Positions 1 through 5,138 of a stretch of 6,750 nucleotides of DNA are shown here, in pieces (the first letter of the stretch is position 1; each line of letters begins with the position of its first letter). The position numbers and the translations under genes are program-made. Source of the DNA: Bacillota bacterium (lineage in GTDB: Bacteria; Bacillota_A; Clostridia; Clostridiales; Clostridiaceae); assembly GCA_021780795.1 (NCBI GenBank), contig JAJXYA010000166.1:1-6750 (forward strand), in the 5' to 3' direction. The notes under the pieces were generated by a model. That model was not told where the DNA came from and searched no databases. It was given only the letters and a program-made list of their open reading frames with translations.

Positions 1-112
1 TTTTGGTCTTTCCTATAATAAAGCTACTGAAGTTTAATCCAAATATTGCAATAGACAATGGGATAGGGATAAAAAAGGATCTTCCGCCTTTTTCTTTTAA
101 ATATACTTTCAA
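1..112 (-). CDS. Partial small hydrophobic protein, third gene of DUF2089 operon (5' part only)
   Basis: I do not recognise this gene with certainty. Thirty-seven codons are visible, starting at a TTG (110-112) and running off the left edge. The protein begins MKVYLKEKGG, followed by a hydrophobic stretch (about residues 12-33) containing IPIPLSIAIFG, so it may be membrane-associated. The start is supported by a Shine-Dalgarno AAAGGTGAT just upstream that overlaps the stop codon of the preceding gene. An in-frame GTG at 119-121 is an alternative, but it lies inside that Shine-Dalgarno. Only 11 bases separate it from the upstream stop, so it is probably translationally coupled. The IPIPLSI stretch faintly resembles the NIPVKFI stretch of the gene before it, which may mean a related fold; this is inference. 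C-terminus and full length cannot be seen. Confidence 0.6.
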   Translation of the reverse strand, partial: MKVYLKEKGGRSFFIPIPLSIAIFGLNFSSFIIGKTK

Positions 113-116
113 TATT

Positions 117-125
117 ATCACCTTT
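117..125 (-). promoter_or_regulatory. Ribosome binding site that decides a TTG start
   Basis: On the minus strand AAAGGTGAT lies 4 bases before the TTG at 112-110 (6 bases from the AGGTG core). It overlaps the TAA stop of the upstream gene at 124-126. This supports TTG initiation and coupling of the two genes. Confidence 0.6.
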
Positions 126-492
126 ATTCAATAATCACTTCAACGATATCGCCATTTTCACTTTTAACATCAACTATTTTTCCATCGAGACCACTTCCAA
201 CAGCCTCCAGTATAGCTTGAATGTCGATTTCCTCTATTCCTTCAACACCTTGAATTTTAGGAATTCTTTTTATTGCTGAACCAATTGAATTTATGAACTT
301 TACAGGTATGTTTACATTAACATTATCACCTTTAGCAGAGATGACTTTAACTTTAAGCATTTTATCTTGAGGAGCTGAGGTTGCCACAAATTCTTCATGA
401 TTGTTTAGTGCATCTATTAGTGCAGCGGCCTTTTCAGAATCGATTTTACCTTCCTCTAACATTTTTAATACCTTTGAAACTTCTTCATTCAT
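124..492 (-). CDS. SHOCT-like / YvlB-LiaX N-terminal domain protein
   Basis: This is a 122-aa soluble protein with no signal peptide or membrane segment. Residues 5-29 form an amphipathic helix-turn-helix hairpin (VLKMLEEGKIDSEKAAALI), the pattern found at the N-terminus of YvlB and LiaX and annotated as SHOCT-like. Residues 46-65 are a strand-rich stretch (LKVKVISAKGDNVNVNIPV). Residues 88-122 hold an acidic helix (EIDIQAILEAV) and a final beta pair (GKIVDVKSENGDIVEVIIE). ATG at 492-490 is preceded by AAGGGGG (501-507), which overlaps the stop codon of the upstream DUF2089 gene. The intergenic gap is 13 bases, so co-translation is likely. LiaX is known in enterococci as part of the response to membrane-acting antimicrobials, but only the N-terminal hairpin is shared here. 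A role in envelope stress is therefore inference, and no biochemical function can be assigned. Confidence 0.8.
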   Translation of the reverse strand: MNEEVSKVLKMLEEGKIDSEKAAALIDALNNHEEFVATSAPQDKMLKVKVISAKGDNVNVNIPVKFINSIGSAIKRIPKIQGVEGIEEIDIQAILEAVGSGLDGKIVDVKSENGDIVEVIIE

Positions 493-505
493 TTCTAATT
501 CCCCC

Positions 506-871
506 TTAATTATTTTTTAAAATTTTTATAGCTTCATCTGCTGTTATTTCACCTTTTTCAAGTTTTGCTAGTACTTCAGCATTATTTTCATCTTTAACTT
601 TAACTGGAGTGTATCCAAGTGCACTGATTAAGTCTTCTAGTTTTCCTCTTACTGTTGGATATGAGATGCCTAAATCTCTTTCCACATCTTTTATATTTCC
701 GCGACATTTAACAAATACTTCTAGAAAATTTAATTGTTCTGTACTTAAGTAAGAAAATTTTGATAATTCAAAGTCGTTTTCAATAATTGTATTGCATTTT
801 TTACATTTTAGTCTAACGGCCGAGAGATTAGAATTGCATACAGGGCATTTAGATAATATTTTGTAGGACAT
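506..871 (-). CDS. DUF2089 family zinc-ribbon / helix-turn-helix protein
   Basis: This 121-aa protein is probably a DNA-binding regulator of its own operon. Residues 9-26 form a zinc ribbon with two CxxC pairs (C9/C12 and C23/C26). Residues 42-87 look like a sigma-region-4-like helix-turn-helix, including the segment GNIKDVERDLGISYPTVRGK. This ribbon-plus-HTH order and length match DUF2089. Residues 98-118 (EVLAKLEKGEITADEAIKIL) repeat the helix-hairpin motif seen at the N-terminus of the next gene, so the two products may contact each other; this is inference. ATG at 871-869 follows a near-perfect Shine-Dalgarno AAGGTGGTGAT (878-888). It is the first gene of a minus-strand operon with a good promoter just upstream. 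Regulatory function is suggested by domain content and family knowledge, not demonstrated. Confidence 0.87.
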   Translation of the reverse strand: MSYKILSKCPVCNSNLSAVRLKCKKCNTIIENDFELSKFSYLSTEQLNFLEVFVKCRGNIKDVERDLGISYPTVRGKLEDLISALGYTPVKVKDENNAEVLAKLEKGEITADEAIKILKNN

Positions 872-896
872 AACCTTATCACCACCTTATGAGTAA

Positions 897-925
897 ATTA
901 TAAAACATAAAATTAAAATAATCAA
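897..925 (-). promoter_or_regulatory. Sigma-A promoter of the DUF2089 operon
   Basis: On the minus strand TTGATT (920-925) and TATAAT (897-902) are separated by 17 bases. Transcription would start near 890, leaving a leader of about 20 bases that is almost entirely the Shine-Dalgarno. An imperfect operator-like palindrome (922-937) overlaps the -35 element. Confidence 0.75.
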
Positions 926-937
926 TATATTTATTGA
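922..937. repeat. 16-bp palindrome over the -35 of the DUF2089 promoter
   Basis: TCAATA (922-927), four bases, then TATTGA (932-937) form perfect 6-bp arms. The site overlaps the -35 hexamer at 920-925, where a repressor could act. A further inverted copy of the half-site, TATTGAT, lies at 972-978. In DNA this AT-rich, such short palindromes also arise by chance. Confidence 0.35.
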
Positions 938-1003
938 AATAAATTAAGATATTTAATCATATAATTAAAATTATTGATAGTTATTTTAAAGTTCTAAAGT
1001 CCG

Positions 1004-1032
1004 TTGATTAAATTATTAGTGTTGTTTATAAT
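1004..1032 (+). promoter_or_regulatory. Sigma-A promoter of pflA
   Basis: TTGATT (1004-1009) and a consensus TATAAT (1027-1032) are 17 bases apart. The start site would fall near 1039, giving a leader of about 35 bases. The ribosome binding site GGAGG (1061-1065) lies 8 bases before the ATG. The hexamers and spacing are identical to those of the divergent DUF2089 promoter. I see no clear Rex or FNR site. Confidence 0.8.
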
Positions 1033-1073
1033 GAAATTGTACTTCAAATTTAAACATTACGGAGGAAAAAATT

Positions 1074-1790
1074 ATGGTAAAGGGAAAAATTCATTCTATA
1101 GAAAGTATGGGATTAGTTGATGGACCAGGAATACGAACAGTAGTTTTTTTTCAAGGCTGCAGACTAAGATGTGCTTATTGTCATAATCCTGATACTTGGT
1201 CTATGGAAGGTGGAGAGGAAGTAGAAGCAGAGGAACTGCTTAAAAAAATAAAAAGATATAAGCCTTATTTTGAAAAATCTGGTGGAGGAGTAACTTTTTC
1301 AGGAGGAGAGGTTTTGTTACAGCCACAATTCTTACTGGAAGTATTGAAGTTATGTAAAAGAGAAGGTATTCATACTACTATTGATACTGCAGGATATGGG
1401 TACGGTGATTATGATGAAATATTAAAATACACTGACTTAGCTATTTTAGATATAAAGCATAGGAACAATGAAGAATATAAAAATTTAACAGGGCAAAATA
1501 TGAAGGGCTTTATGGATTTTGTAGAGGCTGCTGAAAAAGCAGGAACAAAGCTTTGGATAAGACATGTAGTCGTTCCAAACCTTACTGATTCTATTTCGCA
1601 TATTGAGGAAATAGGTAAAATAATAAAAGGTATTAAAAATGTTGAAAAAGTAGAATTGCTTCCATATCACACCTTAGGAAATAATAAATATGAAAAAATA
1701 GGAATAAAAAATAGATTAGAAAATACAAAAGATATGGACACTCAAAAATGCAAGGAATTAGAAAAATATCTGATTTCTATAATTAAATAG
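1074..1790 (+). CDS. pflA: Pyruvate formate-lyase activating enzyme (radical SAM)
   Basis: This 238-aa cytoplasmic radical-SAM enzyme uses a [4Fe-4S] cluster and S-adenosylmethionine to place the glycyl radical on pyruvate formate-lyase, which splits pyruvate to acetyl-CoA and formate. Residues 16-28 carry the family signature DGPGIRTVVFFQG. The cluster-binding CxxxCxxC is C29/C33/C36, followed by HNPDTW. The SAM-binding SGGE motif is at about residues 76-79. HVVVPNLTD and LLPYHTLG near the C-terminus are typical of PflA. Length matches the compact family members, which lack the extra ferredoxin domain of activases for other glycyl-radical enzymes. ATG follows GGAGG with 8-base spacing and has its own promoter. 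pflB, often directly upstream, is absent: the upstream neighbour is divergent. It might serve a pflB elsewhere or another glycyl-radical enzyme, but the sequence favours PflA. No terminator is evident downstream. Confidence 0.94.
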   Translation: MVKGKIHSIESMGLVDGPGIRTVVFFQGCRLRCAYCHNPDTWSMEGGEEVEAEELLKKIKRYKPYFEKSGGGVTFSGGEVLLQPQFLLEVLKLCKREGIHTTIDTAGYGYGDYDEILKYTDLAILDIKHRNNEEYKNLTGQNMKGFMDFVEAAEKAGTKLWIRHVVVPNLTDSISHIEEIGKIIKGIKNVEKVELLPYHTLGNNKYEKIGIKNRLENTKDMDTQKCKELEKYLISIIK

Positions 1791-1810
1791 AGTTTATATA
1801 AAGTTTATAT
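1791..1810. repeat. Short tandem direct repeat after pflA
   Basis: AGTTTATAT occurs at 1791-1799 and again at 1802-1810, a period of 11 bases (one helical turn), directly after the pflA stop. It could be a protein-binding site or simple AT-rich chance. There is no hairpin terminator here, so read-through from pflA into the next gene is possible. Confidence 0.35.
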
Positions 1811-1840
1811 TATGTAAAGGATATCAATTTTTTACACTGA

Positions 1841-1869
1841 TTCAATTTTATATACTGCTGTGCTATAAT
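1841..1869 (+). promoter_or_regulatory. Extended -10 promoter of the polysaccharide deacetylase gene
   Basis: TATAAT (1864-1869) is preceded by TGC, an extended -10 element. A weak -35, TTCAAT (1841-1846), lies 17 bases upstream. A better-looking TTTACA at 1831-1836 is too far from this -10 and too close to TATACT at 1851. The leader of about 37 bases contains a direct repeat TAATTGG (1871-1877 and 1891-1897). The ribosome binding site is GGAGAAG starting at 1902. Confidence 0.6.
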
Positions 1870-1913
1870 TTAATTGGAAATTATATTTATTAATTGGGAT
1901 TGGAGAAGAGTGT

Positions 1914-2873
1914 ATGAAAAGGCGAAAAAAATTTAATAAAGTGACGTTTATAGTAATTTTAGTTTTACTAGCAGGCGTTATTTATTATGAATACAATATA
2001 CTATCTTCATATTCAAAAAGTGTACAAGCTGTTAATACTAATAGTATTAACACATTTGCTGTAGCTAACAGAAGTAATAGTGGAGAAAAAAATATTGAAA
2101 ACAAGTTCAAAAAGGAAAAAAGTGACAAGGTGTTGCAGGCTGCAGGTGTACAAGATTTAGGTGAAAACCCTTTAAATTCATATGATGCTGCACAGGTATA
2201 TAACATTATACAAGGAAACTATAAAAACGATGGCCATAAGATTGCATTTTTAACCTTTGATGACGGACCGTCAATAACTGTTACACCTATGGTATTGAAT
2301 ACATTAAAGCACTATGGAATAAATGCTACTTTCTTTTTAATTGGTAAGATGGTGGATGAAAGTGCACAAAGTAAAGCTGTAGTTAGAATGATTGCTGCTG
2401 ATGGTAACTCTATTGGAAATCATAGTTATACTCATGAGTATCAAATCAATATGGCAAACTCACTTTTCCCTGGTAACAAGATGGATGTAGCAAGGGTTAT
2501 GAACGAATTTGATGAAACTAATAAAGCAATAGGTAATGCATTAGGACGAAAGTTCACTACAAGAATATTTAGACTTCCAGGTGGATATGTTTCAAGGGTA
2601 TATTATAAGGATCCGAATTTGCCACAATTTAATGCAGCAATTAAAGCCAGAGGAATTTATTGCATAGATTGGACTCTAGATGATAGAGATTCAGAAGGTA
2701 GACCACTTAATTCAGATCAAATATTTCAGAATGTTAAAAATGGAGTTGGAAATAACGAAAAAGTAGTTATATTAATGCATGATACTTATGGAAAAGAACA
2801 GACTGCAAAAGCTTTACCACAAATTATAGATTATTTAAAAGGTCAAGGTTACGAATTTAAAACTATCGTTTAA
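1914..2873 (+). CDS. Membrane-anchored polysaccharide deacetylase (NodB domain)
   Basis: This 319-aa protein is probably a metal-dependent de-N-acetylase acting on peptidoglycan or another N-acetylated wall polymer outside the membrane. A basic N-terminus (KRRKKFNK) precedes one hydrophobic segment at residues 10-30 without an obvious cleavage site, so it is probably a signal anchor. Residues 31-105 are a polar linker. The NodB domain covers about 108-315. Motif 1 is TFDDGPS (114-120), with D116 the expected catalytic base and D117 a metal ligand. Motif 2 is HSYTH (H170 and H174, metal ligands). Motif 3 is RLPGG (R220). Motif 4 is IDWTLDDRD (W253). Motif 5 is LMHDT (catalytic H289). All expected catalytic residues are present, so an active enzyme is likely. 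Exact substrate (peptidoglycan GlcNAc, MurNAc or another polymer) cannot be read from the sequence. It converges with a PBP gene and shares its terminator. Confidence 0.9.
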   Translation: MKRRKKFNKVTFIVILVLLAGVIYYEYNILSSYSKSVQAVNTNSINTFAVANRSNSGEKNIENKFKKEKSDKVLQAAGVQDLGENPLNSYDAAQVYNIIQGNYKNDGHKIAFLTFDDGPSITVTPMVLNTLKHYGINATFFLIGKMVDESAQSKAVVRMIAADGNSIGNHSYTHEYQINMANSLFPGNKMDVARVMNEFDETNKAIGNALGRKFTTRIFRLPGGYVSRVYYKDPNLPQFNAAIKARGIYCIDWTLDDRDSEGRPLNSDQIFQNVKNGVGNNEKVVILMHDTYGKEQTAKALPQIIDYLKGQGYEFKTIV

Positions 2874-2886
2874 CTTAAAAGGTTAT

Positions 2887-2925
2887 AAAAAAGGCTGAAA
2901 CTGTGAAAAGTTTCAGCCTTTTTTT
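2887..2925. terminator. Bidirectional rho-independent terminator
   Basis: A perfect 12-bp stem, AAGGCTGAAACT (2891-2902) with AGTTTCAGCCTT (2909-2920), closes a 6-base loop. T7 (2919-2925) follows on the plus strand and A6 (2887-2892) gives a U run on the minus strand. It therefore serves both the deacetylase gene and the convergent PBP gene, whose stop codon lies at 2924-2926 inside the U tract. Confidence 0.93.
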
Positions 2926-4939
2926 ACTTTCCGAATTGTTCAAATATAGTTTTAACCTTAGGAACTACATATTTACTACCACCGAGATTTTTAGCATCTT
3001 GAACCATTTCAAGTACTAAAAGCTTTGGATTGTTAGTGTTATAAGCTATAAACCATCCATTTTCTTTACCATTTGTGTCAGTTTGACTTGCTTTAATTTC
3101 TGCAGTTCCAGTCTTTCCTGCTAAAGGGAGTGAAGGATCGTATGCACCATAGCCGGTTCCTTCTGGACTAGAAACTACCGATTCTAAATCTTTTGAGACA
3201 ATGTTCATGGTTGAAGGAGTAAATGCATTGGCTTTCCATATTTTTGTGGAGTTTGTGCTGTTTAAATATGGGGTAACTATATTGCCGTTATTAACGAAGC
3301 AAGTATACAAGGCAGCTAATTGTACTGGATTCATAAGTACTTGTCCTTGACCGTAACCGCTATCAGCAAGTTGAATATCTGAAGATATTGAATTTGTTGA
3401 AGAAATCTGCGAATTATAGAGGCCATATTCAAAAGGTATCTTTTCGCCTATACCTAAAGCCTTAAGACCAGTGGTAAAGGTGTCTTTGCCCATAGCTAAA
3501 GCTGTTTGAGCGAAATATATATTATCAGAATGTACTAATGCATTAAGGAGATTTGCTGGTTCGGTGTAAGTTTCATCTCTTGTTACAAAATAGTCTCCCC
3601 AACTGCTGTCTTTTTGCCATTTTAGGCCTGTAATGTTTTTTGCTGCATTTGGATCTAATTTTCCTTTATCCAGTGCTATTGAAGCTACTAATGGTTTGAA
3701 AGTAGAACCAGGTGCAAAGGTATCTTGGAATCTATTTACTAAAGGTTTTTTTGGATCATTATTTAAAGAATTCCATTCACTAGTAGACATTCCAAGTACA
3801 AAATCATTTGGATTATAAGAAGGTGTACTAACAAGAGCAAGTGCCTCACCAGTTTTAGGATTTAAAACAACCCCAGCACCTGGGTCATTTTTTAATTCAT
3901 TGTATACAGCAGTTTGTATGTTAGCATCTATAGTAAGCTTAATATTTTGTCCATCCTTTGCAGCTTTAGTTGCTATAGTTTTTACTTTATTCCCATCTTT
4001 ATCTACGATATATATTTCTCCACCATCTGTAGCTTTTAATGTACTTTCATATATTTTTTCAAGACCAGCTTTTCCTATTATACTGTTTTCATTGTAACCA
4101 CTATTTTTCAATTTTGATAATTCATCTGCGGTTATAGGTTGTACATATCCTATAAGCTGTGCGGCTGCTTCTTTTAGTGGATAAATTCTAGCAGACTTAT
4201 CTTCAGTCATTATTCCAGAAATTGCTTTAAGTGAAGGAAGTCTAGGATCATCTTTCGATAATTCGGCTATAGGTATAAACATATCAGGAGTAACATAGGA
4301 AGCAGTTAGTGCTTTATTAATCGAATCTGGTGTCACATTTAAAATTTGGGCAATTTGATTTATATTTGCCGTAGAATTAGAACCTAATTTGGAAGGAACT
4401 ATCCCTACCGATGCTACAGTACCATTTTGTGCTAAGTAAGTACCATTTCTATCAGTAATTTCACCACGTTTCCCTCTATAATCAATGACCCTTACTTTGT
4501 CACCAGTTTTTAAATCTGGGAAAATCATTTGACTAGTCCAATCTAATGTGTATTGATTAGAATTATTAGTAGATTTTTTTAGATAAGCAGTGTCGGTAAA
4601 GTTTATATTTCCAGCAATTGTATTCATTGTAACTTTAAAAGAAATAGGAATTTTGCCATCGCTATTTTCTTTGTAGGAGCTTGGATAAGTTGGAACTATT
4701 GATATTTTACTTAAATCGATACCACTGTATATATTAGTGTATTTAGCTACAAAGTCTTTTTCAGAAATAGCTTTTTGGCTATCAGAACTAAGTAATTTAT
4801 ACATGTCGCTGTATTTTCCTTTTTCCCATGCGTTTACATAGTTATCAAAGGCAGTCTTTGCTCCATTGTTTTGAGAACATCCTGAGAATATTCCTAAAAT
4901 ACTAATTATAATAAGACATAAAAATAATTTTTTTTTCAT
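2924..4939 (-). CDS. Class B penicillin-binding protein, MecA-N type, putative lipoprotein
   Basis: This 671-aa D,D-transpeptidase cross-links peptidoglycan stem peptides on the outer face of the membrane. The N-terminus is a signal sequence ending FSGC21. The -3 residue is Phe rather than the usual Leu, so lipidation at C21 is likely but not certain. Residues 26-137 are an NTF2-like domain as in MecA and similar low-affinity PBPs. Residues 150-310 form the PBP dimer domain, with RGEITDRNG (158-166) and GKAGLEKIYE (289-298). Residues 350-665 are the transpeptidase domain: S412-TFK415 with the active-site serine, SDN at 471-473, and KTGTAE at 609-614. All catalytic motifs are intact and the length matches this PBP2a/PBP3-like architecture. 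ATG at 4939-4937 has an AAAGGGG ribosome binding site with 6-base spacing. It is a single-gene unit. Low beta-lactam affinity is a family trait that cannot be inferred from the motifs alone. Confidence 0.93.
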   Translation of the reverse strand: MKKKLFLCLIIISILGIFSGCSQNNGAKTAFDNYVNAWEKGKYSDMYKLLSSDSQKAISEKDFVAKYTNIYSGIDLSKISIVPTYPSSYKENSDGKIPISFKVTMNTIAGNINFTDTAYLKKSTNNSNQYTLDWTSQMIFPDLKTGDKVRVIDYRGKRGEITDRNGTYLAQNGTVASVGIVPSKLGSNSTANINQIAQILNVTPDSINKALTASYVTPDMFIPIAELSKDDPRLPSLKAISGIMTEDKSARIYPLKEAAAQLIGYVQPITADELSKLKNSGYNENSIIGKAGLEKIYESTLKATDGGEIYIVDKDGNKVKTIATKAAKDGQNIKLTIDANIQTAVYNELKNDPGAGVVLNPKTGEALALVSTPSYNPNDFVLGMSTSEWNSLNNDPKKPLVNRFQDTFAPGSTFKPLVASIALDKGKLDPNAAKNITGLKWQKDSSWGDYFVTRDETYTEPANLLNALVHSDNIYFAQTALAMGKDTFTTGLKALGIGEKIPFEYGLYNSQISSTNSISSDIQLADSGYGQGQVLMNPVQLAALYTCFVNNGNIVTPYLNSTNSTKIWKANAFTPSTMNIVSKDLESVVSSPEGTGYGAYDPSLPLAGKTGTAEIKASQTDTNGKENGWFIAYNTNNPKLLVLEMVQDAKNLGGSKYVVPKVKTIFEQFGK

Positions 4940-5005
4940 ATTTAACCCCTTTCATTTCGTTAAAAATAATCCATATAAATAATATTTTGACATAATATTA
5001 TTATG

Positions 5006-5026
5006 ATGTAAAGAAGTAATGTAAAG
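5006..5026. repeat. Direct repeat ATGTAAAG upstream of the PBP gene
   Basis: ATGTAAAG occurs at 5006-5013 and again at 5019-5026, a 13-base period. On the minus strand, in the direction of the PBP gene, each copy reads CTTTACAT and supplies a TTTACA resembling a -35. With TAATAT at 4995-5000, the copy at 5020-5025 would give a 19-base spacer, a weak promoter candidate. Confidence 0.35.
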
Positions 5027-5039
5027 TTTATTATAAACT
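5025..5039. repeat. Operator-like palindrome with minus-strand TATAAT
   Basis: AGTTTAT (5025-5031), one base, then ATAAACT (5033-5039) form a perfect 7-bp inverted repeat. The minus strand carries a consensus TATAAT at 5030-5035 within it, which could be the -10 of the PBP promoter. No matching -35 is seen at 16-18 bases. A regulator bound here could control the PBP gene, but this is inference. Confidence 0.4.
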
Positions 5040-5099
5040 GTAATTGTCTATAAGCTTTTGCTTGTTAAATCAATTATTTAATGCTATTATCATTACAGT
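5037..5099. repeat. 8-bp inverted repeat flanking the isomerase promoter
   Basis: ACTGTAAT (5037-5044) and ATTACAGT (5092-5099) are perfect inverted copies separated by 47 bases. The right copy directly follows the -10 of the isomerase promoter and the left copy lies upstream of its -35. The arrangement would allow paired binding by one regulator. Chance is not excluded. Confidence 0.35.
5062..5090 (+). promoter_or_regulatory. Promoter of the parvulin isomerase gene
   Basis: TTGTTA (5062-5067) and TATTAT (5085-5090) are 17 bases apart. TGC directly before the -10 makes it an extended -10. Transcription would begin near 5097, giving a leader of about 40 bases with ribosome binding site GAGGAG (5125-5130), 8 bases before the ATG. 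Confidence 0.72.
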
Positions 5100-5138
5100 G
5101 AACGAAGTTCAAATTTTAAATAATGAGGAGCAATATTA

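Noticed and set aside
1001..1020. Rex-type redox operator ahead of pflA
   Set aside because: TTGATTAAATTATTAGTG only partly resembles the TTGTTAANNNNTTAACAA pattern. The matching bases are mostly the -35 element and general AT richness.
1485..2206. Open frames on the minus strand (1485-1670 and 1985-2206)
   Set aside because: They are antisense to pflA and the deacetylase gene, low in complexity (Phe/Tyr-rich or Leu-rich), and match what reversed AT-rich codons produce.
3633..4097. Open frames on the plus strand (3633-3818 and 3900-4097)
   Set aside because: They lie antisense within the intact PBP coding region, have no ribosome binding site that I can see and no recognisable domain.
5007..5025. 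WalR/YycF-type box (two TGTWAH hexamers)
   Set aside because: The two TGTAAA hexamers are separated by 7 bases, whereas the known box needs 5. The match is therefore not claimed, though the repeat itself is reported.
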